A DNA stretch of 49,670 nt from JBAWWY01 sp037144355 (GTDB taxonomy: Bacteria > Bacillota > Clostridia > Peptostreptococcales > Anaerovoracaceae). The stretch covers positions 1 to 49,670 of the forward strand of contig JBAWWY010000010.1 in the NCBI GenBank assembly GCA_037144355.1, in the 5' to 3' direction. Each line of letters begins with the position of its first letter. The stretch's first letter is position 1. The translations under genes were made by a program, and so were the position numbers. Under the pieces are notes generated by a model. That model had not been told where the DNA came from, searched no databases, and saw nothing but the letters and a program-made list of their open reading frames with translations. This document shows, piece after piece, positions 9,125-16,979 of the stretch.

Positions 9125-10528
9125 ATGACTATAAAAGGATATAAGAATCATCCATATATACCCAATTCAGTTCCGGAAGTGCAAGATGAAATGTTAAAGG
9201 AACTAGGATTGAGTAGCTTGGAAGAATTGCATCAAGAGATACCAGAAGAGTTGAAGCTAAAAGAGAATATGAATCTACCAACACCTTGCAAATCAGAATA
9301 TGAGCTAAAAAGGCATGTTGAAGACATTCTCAAAAAGAATAAATCTTGTAAAGACTACCTAAATTTCTTGGGGGCAGGCTGCTGGCAGCATTATGTGCCG
9401 GCAATTTGCGATGAAATCAATTCCCGGGGTGAATTTTTAACTGCCTATGGTGGAGAACCTTACAATGACCATGGCAGATTCCAGTCATTATTTGAGTATC
9501 AAAGCATGGTTGGCGAACTTGTAGACATGGATGTAGTCAATGTGCCTACAATGGACTGGGGCCAAGCTGCTGCTACTTCCTTAAGAATGGCATCCAGAAT
9601 AACAGGAAGAAAAGAAGTGCTTTTAATAAAATCAATGGATAGAGAAAAATTCTTGATAATGAAGAACTATTGTGGCCCGGATATTACATTAATACAAGTT
9701 GATTATGATAAAAAAACTGGGCAAATGGATTTAGACGACTTAAAAAGCAAGATTTCTCCAAAAACTGCAGCGGTATATTTTGAAAATCCTTCTTATTTAG
9801 GATTTGTAGAGCAAAATGGGCAGAAAATCTCTGATGTTACCCATGGAAATGGTGCAATAAGCATAGTAGGAGTAGATCCCATTTCTCTTGGAGTATTAGC
9901 CCCACCTAGCAGTTATGGCGCAGATATAATTTGTGGAGATTTACAACCTTTAGGAATACACATGAACTATGGCGGCGGGCAGGCAGGTTTTATTGCTACC
10001 CGTGATGAAGAAAAATATGTTATGGAGTTTCCTTCACGTCTCTTTGGCATAGTTCCAACAAATGTTGAAGGAGAGTATGGCTTTGGAGATGTTGCATATG
10101 ACAGAACATCCTTTGGCCATCACAGGGAACATGGGAAAGAATATGTAGGAACTCAATCGGCACTCTGGGGGATAACAGCTGGAGTCTATCTGGCAACTAT
10201 GGGACCCAAAGGCATGGAAGAGCTGGGACAAACTATAATGCAGAAAGCGCAATATGCGATAAAAAAATTAAACGACATCAAAGGAATTAAAGGATCTTTG
10301 TTTCAAGGCGTTAATTTTAAGGAATTTGTTGTTGATTTCAATCAAACAGGAAAAACAGTAAAAGAAATAAATAAGCAGCTTTTAGAAAAAGGCATATTCG
10401 GCGGCAAGGATTTATCAATTGATTTTCCAGAACTGGGGCAGAGCGCTCTTTATTGTGTAACCGAAATCCACACTATAACCGATATAGACAAATTGGTTAT
10501 TTCCATTGAAGAAATAGTCTATCAATAA
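9125..10528 (+). CDS. gcvPA: Divergent glycine dehydrogenase subunit 1 (GcvPA-like, PLP fold)
   Basis: The 467 residues match the N-terminal half of glycine-cleavage P-protein: FLGAGCWQHYVPA, FEYQSMVGELVDMDV and the C-terminal KGIFGGKDLS are recognisable. The symbol names the family, not a proven role. The loop that reads YTPYQPEISQG in ordinary P-proteins is replaced by AYGGEPYNDHG (near residues 112-122), and the following SMYDGATALAEA-type segment by PTMDWGQAAAT. These loops border the active site in true P-proteins, so an altered substrate is plausible. AGGAGG precedes the ATG. Subunit 2 follows after 33 bases, but no gcvH, gcvT or lpd is in the window. Confidence 0.85.
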   Translation: MTIKGYKNHPYIPNSVPEVQDEMLKELGLSSLEELHQEIPEELKLKENMNLPTPCKSEYELKRHVEDILKKNKSCKDYLNFLGAGCWQHYVPAICDEINSRGEFLTAYGGEPYNDHGRFQSLFEYQSMVGELVDMDVVNVPTMDWGQAAATSLRMASRITGRKEVLLIKSMDREKFLIMKNYCGPDITLIQVDYDKKTGQMDLDDLKSKISPKTAAVYFENPSYLGFVEQNGQKISDVTHGNGAISIVGVDPISLGVLAPPSSYGADIICGDLQPLGIHMNYGGGQAGFIATRDEEKYVMEFPSRLFGIVPTNVEGEYGFGDVAYDRTSFGHHREHGKEYVGTQSALWGITAGVYLATMGPKGMEELGQTIMQKAQYAIKKLNDIKGIKGSLFQGVNFKEFVVDFNQTGKTVKEINKQLLEKGIFGGKDLSIDFPELGQSALYCVTEIHTITDIDKLVISIEEIVYQ

Positions 10529-10561
10529 GTAAAAACTTTAGACTGGAAAGGAAGGATTGAT

Positions 10562-12130
10562 ATGAAACGTATCAATAGAAATTATAGAGTAAGAAACTTT
10601 CATCAGGCAAAGTGGGATGAGCCGATTATTTTTGAATTAAGTAAAAAAGGTGAAAGAGGAATACTTGTTCCAAAAGCGGAGGAAGAAATAGTAAAAGCGG
10701 TCGGAGATGGAATATCATTATTACCGGATGCATTAAAAAGAAAGAAATCTCCAAATCTGCCGGAAATGTCACAAGCAAGAGTTTTAAGGCATTATACAAG
10801 GATATCCCAGGAAACACTGGGAGCTGATGTAAATATCGAAATAGGGCAGGGAACATGTACTGTAAAGTATAGTCCTAAAATAAACGATCAACTTGCAAGA
10901 TTACCTGAAATTACTGAGCTACATCCACTACAGGATGAAAGCACAGTTCAGGGCATGCTGGAAATAATTTACAAAACGGATATATTTATGAGAGAAATCT
11001 CTGGGATGGATAGATTTACCTTCCAGCCTAGCGGAGGTAGCCAGGCAATCCTTGCAATGGCTTCTATTGCTAGAGCTTACCATAATCATATGGGAGAAGC
11101 GGACCAAAGAGACGAAGTTATAACAACGATATATTCTCATCCATCTGATGCGGCAGCTCCTGCAGTACAAGGATATAAAATAATCTATATCCTACCAGAT
11201 GAAAACGGATATCCTGATTTTGAAGCTTTTAAAGAAGCGGTTAGTGAAAGAACCGCAGCTTTCTTTGTTGCGAATCCTGAAGATACTGGCGTTTATAATC
11301 CAAGGGTAAGAGAGTTTACATCTCTGGTTCATAAGGCTGGAGGCCTTTGCGGATATGACCAGGCTAATGCAAATGGGCTTCTGGGTGTTACCAGGGCAAA
11401 GGAAGCGGGATTTGACATGTGCTTTTTCAATCTGCATAAAACCTTCTCAACACCTCATGGCTGCGGTGGGCCTGCGACGGGAGCGCTGGGTGTAACAAGT
11501 GAGTTGGAAAAATTTATGCCGGCTCCATTAATTGATTATGATGGAAAGAAATATTTCCAAAATTATGAAATAAGCAACAATCCATATAGCATTGGGAAAG
11601 TAAGGGCTTACAATGGAGTAGCCCCTGTAATTCTGAAAGCTTATGCGTGGATTATGTCGCTGGGGGCGGAAGGTCTTTACGAGGTTGCAAAAGTTGCAGT
11701 TTTGAACAATAACTATATGTTTAAGAAGCTTATGGAGCTGGATTTTGTAGACGCACCATATATTAGGGGGAAACAGCGTATTGAGCAGGTCAGATATACA
11801 ATAGAAAAATTAGCAAAAGATACGGGAATAACCTCGGAAGATATACAAAGAAGAATGATGGACTTCGGAATGCATTATTGGACTAGCCACCATCCATATT
11901 ATATCAACGAGCCTATGACACTGGAGCCTACAGAATCGCCTTCCAAAGAAGATTTGGACGAATATATCGATACGCTAAAACATGTATTTAAGGAAGCATA
12001 TGAAAATCCTGAAATTATTAGAACAGCTCCCAATCAAAGCGTATGCCATAGAATTGACGAATCCAGTTTAGATGACCCAAAACAATGGGCAATTTCCTGG
12101 AGATGCTATTTGAAAAAAACTGAAGTTTAA
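10562..12130 (+). CDS. gcvPB: Divergent glycine dehydrogenase subunit 2 (GcvPB-like, PLP lysine)
   Basis: The 522 residues match the C-terminal half of P-protein, which carries the cofactor. Lys293 in NLHKTFSTPHG is the expected Schiff-base lysine. Other family landmarks are RHYTRISQ, TVKYSPKIND, HPLQDESTVQG and EPTESPSKEDLDE. Several conserved loops differ: GSCTMKYNP is GTCTVKYSP, the SAHGTNPASA loop is SHPSDAAAP, LTNPNTLG is VANPEDTG, and the glycine-rich HGGGGPG is HGCGGPATG. The protein is therefore a paralogue rather than a routine GcvPB. AAGGAAGG precedes the ATG. It ends 22 bases before the NAD-kinase-like gene. I expect a heterotetramer with the preceding subunit, by family analogy. 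Confidence 0.86.
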   Translation: MKRINRNYRVRNFHQAKWDEPIIFELSKKGERGILVPKAEEEIVKAVGDGISLLPDALKRKKSPNLPEMSQARVLRHYTRISQETLGADVNIEIGQGTCTVKYSPKINDQLARLPEITELHPLQDESTVQGMLEIIYKTDIFMREISGMDRFTFQPSGGSQAILAMASIARAYHNHMGEADQRDEVITTIYSHPSDAAAPAVQGYKIIYILPDENGYPDFEAFKEAVSERTAAFFVANPEDTGVYNPRVREFTSLVHKAGGLCGYDQANANGLLGVTRAKEAGFDMCFFNLHKTFSTPHGCGGPATGALGVTSELEKFMPAPLIDYDGKKYFQNYEISNNPYSIGKVRAYNGVAPVILKAYAWIMSLGAEGLYEVAKVAVLNNNYMFKKLMELDFVDAPYIRGKQRIEQVRYTIEKLAKDTGITSEDIQRRMMDFGMHYWTSHHPYYINEPMTLEPTESPSKEDLDEYIDTLKHVFKEAYENPEIIRTAPNQSVCHRIDESSLDDPKQWAISWRCYLKKTEV

Positions 12131-12152
12131 GAAGAGTAAAGGAAGATATGCT

Positions 12153-13256
12153 TTGAAACGTATAGGATTGATTATTAATCCAGTTGCCGGAATGGGTGGA
12201 AAAGTTGGATTAAAAGGGACTGATGGGGTTTTCGATAAAGCTATACTACTTGGCGCTGTTCCCCAGGCTCCCGACCGGGCAAAACAAGCATTGAATATTC
12301 TTAAGGATATAAAAGATGAAGTTGAAGTATTTACTTGTTCTGGAGAAATGGGTGAGAAAGAAGCTAAAGAATATGGATTTATTACAAAAGTAATATGGGA
12401 TTGCGCTGATAAAACCCATTGCAGAGATACAATAGAGGCTGCAAAGAAAATGCTGGATTTAGGAATGGATTTAATTCTATTTGCTGGGGGAGATGGGACA
12501 GCAAGGGATATATTCAATGCAGTAGGAGAAGAAGTTGCAGTGGTAGGAATTCCCGCAGGGGTTAAAATTCATTCTCCAGTGTATGCCCAAAATCCTTCGA
12601 AAGCAGGGGAATTGGCTAAACTATATCTGATGGGTAAAATCAACAAGTTGCAAGAAGCGGAAGTGCTGGATATCGATGAAGAAGCCTACAGACTTGGAAG
12701 TGTTAATACCAAACTTCACGGATATTTAAAAATACCCTATGGAAGGGGATATACCCAAAACCGTAAGTCTGGGACGCCATTTAGCGAGAATGCTTCGCAA
12801 AATGCTATTTCCTTTGACGTAATCGATAACATGGGAAAGGATATAACATATATTGTGGGGCCTGGGACAACAACCCGACCTATTATGCAGAACTTGAACC
12901 TTCAAAATACGTTATTGGGAGTAGATGTAATATGCAACAAACAGCTTATTGCATTAGATGTTGCTGAAAAACAGCTTTTAGAGATTACTGCAGCCCAAGA
13001 ATGCAAACTTATCATTACTCCAATTGGAGGGCAGGGATATCTTTTCGGCAGAGGGAACCAACAGATCAGCCCTGATGTTATTAAGAAGATTGGTAAAAAA
13101 AATATCATTGTAATTGCCACAAAACAAAAGATTGGTGAACTTCAGGGTAAACCCTTTTATGTGGATACGGGAGACGACCGGTTGAATGCGGATTTAAAAG
13201 GTTATGTGAGAGTGATAGTAGGTTACAAAGAACAAATAATATATCCTATAAAATAA
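12153..13256 (+). CDS. ATP-NAD kinase family protein (AcoX-like)
   Basis: The protein has the NAD-kinase/diacylglycerol-kinase fold: an N-terminal IINPVAGMGG phosphate-binding stretch and the GGDGT motif at residues 112-116 in LFAGGDGTARD. At 367 residues it is longer than housekeeping NAD kinase and resembles AcoX, found in acetoin-dehydrogenase operons. The start is TTG at 12153, supported by AAAGGAAG seven bases upstream; the nearby ATG at 12148 is out of frame and stops at once. Placed between the GcvPB-like gene and an SDR, it may supply NADP or bind a nucleotide for the pathway. That role is inferred. Confidence 0.85.
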   Translation: MKRIGLIINPVAGMGGKVGLKGTDGVFDKAILLGAVPQAPDRAKQALNILKDIKDEVEVFTCSGEMGEKEAKEYGFITKVIWDCADKTHCRDTIEAAKKMLDLGMDLILFAGGDGTARDIFNAVGEEVAVVGIPAGVKIHSPVYAQNPSKAGELAKLYLMGKINKLQEAEVLDIDEEAYRLGSVNTKLHGYLKIPYGRGYTQNRKSGTPFSENASQNAISFDVIDNMGKDITYIVGPGTTTRPIMQNLNLQNTLLGVDVICNKQLIALDVAEKQLLEITAAQECKLIITPIGGQGYLFGRGNQQISPDVIKKIGKKNIIVIATKQKIGELQGKPFYVDTGDDRLNADLKGYVRVIVGYKEQIIYPIK

Positions 13257-13274
13257 TTATATAAGGAGAAACAA

Positions 13275-14018
13275 ATGGCAAGATTTGATGATTTGAACGG
13301 AAAGAGAGTAGTTGTGACGGGAGGAGCCAGCGGAATAGGCCTTGCAACCGCACAAAGATTCACATTAGAGGGAGCAAGAGTAGTCATTTTTGATATTAAT
13401 GACAATGCGATTAATGAGGTATTGATTAACAATCCCGGTTTTGCAGGAGCAGTCAAGGTTGATGTAGGCTGCGAAGATGATGTGATAAAAGGATTTGAAA
13501 AGGTTGATAAACTTATAGGCGGGATTGATATTCTGGTTTCCAATGCGGGAATCAGTATAAGAAAACCTTTTATAGAAATAGGATATGACCAGTGGAGAAA
13601 GGTAATGGACACTAACCTGGGAGGTATGTTTCTTTGCTCCAAAGAAGCAATAAAGAGAATGGAAAAACAAAAATCGGGAGTAATATTATTTACAGCCTCG
13701 ACAAACGGTATGAACGGACACCCCTTCTATGCTGATTATAACTCATCTAAAGCAGGGGTAATATTGCTCGCAAAAACAATTGCATTGGAATATGCGCCAT
13801 GGCTCAGGGTTAACGCCATATGTCCCGGGTATGTAATGACACCTATGCAAAAAGCTGAGTACACTGAAGAAATGTTTGCTGTAGTTAATGAAGGAATACC
13901 AATCAAGAGACATGCTGAACCTGAGGAAGTAGCAGCCCTGTTTGCTTTCTTAGCTTCATCCGACGCAGCATATATAACCGGCCAGTTTATTCCTATCGAT
14001 GGAGGAGAAACTGCTTAA
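13275..14018 (+). CDS. Short-chain dehydrogenase/reductase (SDR), last gene of the cluster
   Basis: This 247-residue classical SDR has the cofactor motif TGGASGIG, the SNAG motif (SNAGISIRKPF), and catalytic Tyr155/Lys159 in YNSSK. The C-terminal GQFIPIDGGE matches the family. Acidic FDIND after the second strand favours NAD over NADP. It is not a close copy of the SDR at 8303, so the two probably act on different intermediates. AAGGAG precedes the ATG, 18 bases after the NAD-kinase-like gene. A strong terminator ends the cluster 20 bases later. Confidence 0.9.
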   Translation: MARFDDLNGKRVVVTGGASGIGLATAQRFTLEGARVVIFDINDNAINEVLINNPGFAGAVKVDVGCEDDVIKGFEKVDKLIGGIDILVSNAGISIRKPFIEIGYDQWRKVMDTNLGGMFLCSKEAIKRMEKQKSGVILFTASTNGMNGHPFYADYNSSKAGVILLAKTIALEYAPWLRVNAICPGYVMTPMQKAEYTEEMFAVVNEGIPIKRHAEPEEVAALFAFLASSDAAYITGQFIPIDGGETA

Positions 14019-14038
14019 AAAATAATAAGTTGTAAGAT

Positions 14039-14067
14039 AAAAGTAGACATTATTAATGTCTACTTTT
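14039..14067. terminator. Bidirectional terminator closing the SDR/P-protein-like cluster
   Basis: A perfect 13-bp inverted repeat, AAAAGTAGACATT (14039-14051) and AATGTCTACTTTT (14055-14067), has a 3-base loop and A/T flanks on both sides. It lies between convergent genes and can serve both strands. Confidence 0.88.
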
Positions 14068-14114
14068 ATGTTGATAATTAAATATTGGAATAATAATCTT
14101 GCCAACATAATAGC

Positions 14115-15032
14115 TCAGGATAATGATCTTCCGAGATATTTAATCTTATTTGGAAGTTGGGAAATAATAATCGCAATCAACATTATAATACAGCCTGTAA
14201 GTTCTCTGTTATTCAATTGCTCTCCCAAAATAAGCCAGCCGCCAACCGCTCCAAAAACAGCCTCAGTACTGAATATTATCGAGGCAAGTGTAGGGGGGGC
14301 ATTTTTTTGTCCTATTATCTGAAGTGTAAAGGCTGTTGCCACCGAAAGCAGGCCGCTATAAAGAAGTGGTATTGCCAAGGCTTCGACTGAAGCCAGAGTT
14401 GTAGTTTCTACAAAGAAGGAAACAAGCAAGCTGATAATTGAAACAAATGCAAATTGGAAAAAGGCAAGCCTCAATGTTGAAACACGAATGCTAAAATGGT
14501 GTATTATCAATATATGGGAAGCCCAGAAAGCGGCACCGATTAGTATAACAAGATCTCCAAATCCAATAGTAAAACTCTCCGTCACGCAGAGAAGATAAAG
14601 ACCGACGGTTGCAAGGACCACTCCTATCCAGGTGTTGGCTCCAACCCGATGCTTTAGAAATATACCAAAAAGTGGAACCAGAAGTATATAAAGGGCAGTT
14701 ATGAAACCAGCCTTGCCTGCAGTTGTAAAGGTCATACCGAACTGCTGAAGCGAGGAGCCGCAAAATAAAACGGCGCCACAAGAAATCCCCGCAATAACCA
14801 TATTTCTGTCACCAAATTTTTTCACAATATTTGTTTCCTGCATATTCTTGTCATTTTTCTCCATGAAATAAATAACGGGTAAAAGTGCAAGTGCGCCAAG
14901 CCCAAACCTTATACCATTGAAAGCAAATGGCCCCATTAATTCTGATCCAAGTCTTTGAGCAACAAAGGCAAAACCCCAGATTGCAGCTGCGAGTAAAAGT
15001 ATGAAGTTGGCTTCAATTTGTTTTTTTCTCAT
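14115..15032 (-). CDS. EamA/DMT-superfamily transporter
   Basis: The 305-residue integral membrane protein has about ten hydrophobic helices and two EamA repeats. Landmarks are LLLAAAIWGFAFVAQRLG in the first helix, GLYLLCVTESF between the repeats, and a second-repeat AVFGAVGGWLILGE motif. Family members export amino acids, metabolites or drugs; no substrate can be read from sequence. The start ATG has GGTAGGAAC upstream on the minus strand. It is convergent with the SDR/P-protein-like cluster and divergent from the acyl-CoA synthetase pair, so it is a separate unit. A link to the cluster is possible but unsupported. Confidence 0.9.
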   Translation of the reverse strand: MRKKQIEANFILLLAAAIWGFAFVAQRLGSELMGPFAFNGIRFGLGALALLPVIYFMEKNDKNMQETNIVKKFGDRNMVIAGISCGAVLFCGSSLQQFGMTFTTAGKAGFITALYILLVPLFGIFLKHRVGANTWIGVVLATVGLYLLCVTESFTIGFGDLVILIGAAFWASHILIIHHFSIRVSTLRLAFFQFAFVSIISLLVSFFVETTTLASVEALAIPLLYSGLLSVATAFTLQIIGQKNAPPTLASIIFSTEAVFGAVGGWLILGEQLNNRELTGCIIMLIAIIISQLPNKIKYLGRSLS

Positions 15033-15214
15033 AATGGTTCCTACCTTGAATGATTAAGATTTTACCTGATAGCGCTTTTCATTTGGCTTAGCGTATATTA
15101 AATATGATTGCCCAAAGATTGTCAAGATGATAAAATAACCATATCTATTTTATAAAAATGATTAAATTCACAAGACTGCAATATATTTTCTCGTTTAAGG
15201 ATTGGAGTAAAGAT

Positions 15215-16957
15215 ATGGACTATGGTTTCAATATTGGTAGGAATAAGGATATCCTTTACAATATAAGAGATATTTCGGATTTTAGAGATTTGATTTCCCA
15301 GAGCGGTAGATTGTACAAGGACAGGGATGCTTTTCTGGTAAAAGATACACCAGGGGGAAAGTACAGAGCAATCAAGTATCAAAGGTTTACTGAGGATGTC
15401 CAAGCTTTAGGCACATCCTTGATGAATTTGGGAGTTACCGGAAAGAAGATTGCAATCATCGGGGAAAATAGATACGAATGGGTGATTGGATACTTGGCGG
15501 TGGTAAGCGCCGGGGGTATAATTGTTCCCCTAGACAAGGAACTTCCAGTGGCTGAAATCAAAAATTTGCTTGTGCAAACCGATATATTTGCAATTATTTA
15601 TTCAGGGAAAGTTGAAATATTTGTTGAAGAGGCTGCTTCGGGAATTGAAACTATTAAATATGCAATAAGCATGGATTCGGAAAGAAACAGTGGAAACAAA
15701 TTGTCTATGAAGGACTTGCTTGCCAAGGGAAGAAGTTTCGTATCTGAAGGAAAAAAGGAGTATAAGGAATATAACGAATTCCAATCAAATCCAGATATTC
15801 TAAGTATCATTTTGTACACTTCGGGGACAACAGGTCTGGCAAAAGGGGTCATGCTTACCCAAAAAAATATCTGCTCAAATGTTATTGGCGTATCCAGATA
15901 TATAAATCTTGGAGAAAATGATACCACGTTGTCCATTCTCCCAATACACCACACATATGAGTTCACAGGAGACATATTGACATCGATTTACCAGGGAGCC
16001 TGCGTGGCATTCTGTGAAGGCCTAAAACATATAGTTAAAAATATGGCAGAATCAAGAACAACGGTGCTGGTCGGGGTCCCACTTATTTTTGAATCCATGC
16101 ATAAAAAAGTATGGAAGAAAGCTGAAAGCGCTGGTAATGCAAACAAGCTTAGGAATGCGGTAGCAATATCCAAGGCTTTGAATAAATTGAATATCAAAGC
16201 TGCAAGGAGGATGTTCAAATCAATCCACTCGGCCCTAGGCGGCAATGTCAGGATGTTCATTGTTGGAGCAGCAGCCATTGACCCAAATGTTGTGGAAGAT
16301 TTCAATGCCATGGGAATCAAGATGTTCCAGGGATATGGCCTAACAGAATGCTCGCCCTTAGTAGCAGTGAACAAGGATACCTGCTATAAAGCTGCAGCGG
16401 TTGGCTTCCCAATTCCAGGAACCGAAGTAAAAATCATTGACCTGGATGAAAACAATGTTGGCGAAATAATCTGCAAGAGTGATTCCGTCATGCTAGGCTA
16501 TTACGAAAACCCAGAAGAAACTGCCAAGGTATTAAAGGATGGATGGCTATACACTGGAGATTATGGATTCTTTGACAAGGACGGATTTTTATATATTTCA
16601 GGTCGTAAAAAGAATGTAATTGTAACTAAAAATGGAAAGAATATTTTTCCAGAAGAGGTCGAACTTTATTTAAATAAAAGCCAGTTTATTCAAGAAGTAA
16701 TTGTCTATGGAACCAATGAAAGCGAGGGGGACACCTTGGTATGCGCCGAGGTCTTGCCTGATTTCCAGCAAATTTCAGAAAGCATGGGAAACATCAGCGA
16801 AGAGGCAATCAGAAATTTGATAAAAGGTGAAATAGATTTGGCAAATGACAAGATGTCTGCATATAAAAGAGTCAAGAGATTCGAAATTAGAAAAGATGAA
16901 TTTGAAAAGACCACAACTAAAAAAATCAAGAGGAACAATACTGGGAAGCATAACTGA
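15215..16957 (+). CDS. AMP-forming acyl-CoA synthetase (first of tandem pair)
   Basis: This member of the ANL superfamily activates a carboxylic acid with ATP and joins it to CoA. The P-loop-like A3 motif is YTSGTTGLAKGV. The A5-type motif is GYGLTECSPLVAV. The hinge region reads YTGDYGFFDKDGFLYISGRK. The C-terminal catalytic lysine region is FEKTTTKKIKR. An in-frame ATG at 15158 lacks a ribosome binding site, while ATG 15215 has TTGGAG seven bases upstream, so I choose 15215 (580 residues). It most resembles long-chain fatty-acid ligases, but aryl or short branched acids cannot be excluded. The paralogue at 16980 follows. Confidence 0.9.
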   Translation: MDYGFNIGRNKDILYNIRDISDFRDLISQSGRLYKDRDAFLVKDTPGGKYRAIKYQRFTEDVQALGTSLMNLGVTGKKIAIIGENRYEWVIGYLAVVSAGGIIVPLDKELPVAEIKNLLVQTDIFAIIYSGKVEIFVEEAASGIETIKYAISMDSERNSGNKLSMKDLLAKGRSFVSEGKKEYKEYNEFQSNPDILSIILYTSGTTGLAKGVMLTQKNICSNVIGVSRYINLGENDTTLSILPIHHTYEFTGDILTSIYQGACVAFCEGLKHIVKNMAESRTTVLVGVPLIFESMHKKVWKKAESAGNANKLRNAVAISKALNKLNIKAARRMFKSIHSALGGNVRMFIVGAAAIDPNVVEDFNAMGIKMFQGYGLTECSPLVAVNKDTCYKAAAVGFPIPGTEVKIIDLDENNVGEIICKSDSVMLGYYENPEETAKVLKDGWLYTGDYGFFDKDGFLYISGRKKNVIVTKNGKNIFPEEVELYLNKSQFIQEVIVYGTNESEGDTLVCAEVLPDFQQISESMGNISEEAIRNLIKGEIDLANDKMSAYKRVKRFEIRKDEFEKTTTKKIKRNNTGKHN

Positions 16958-16979
16958 TTTCAGATAAGGAGGATTGCAT

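Noticed and set aside
14056..14390. Plus-strand open frames of 77-88 codons
   Set aside because: They lie opposite the EamA transporter, have no ribosome binding site and begin inside a terminator stem.
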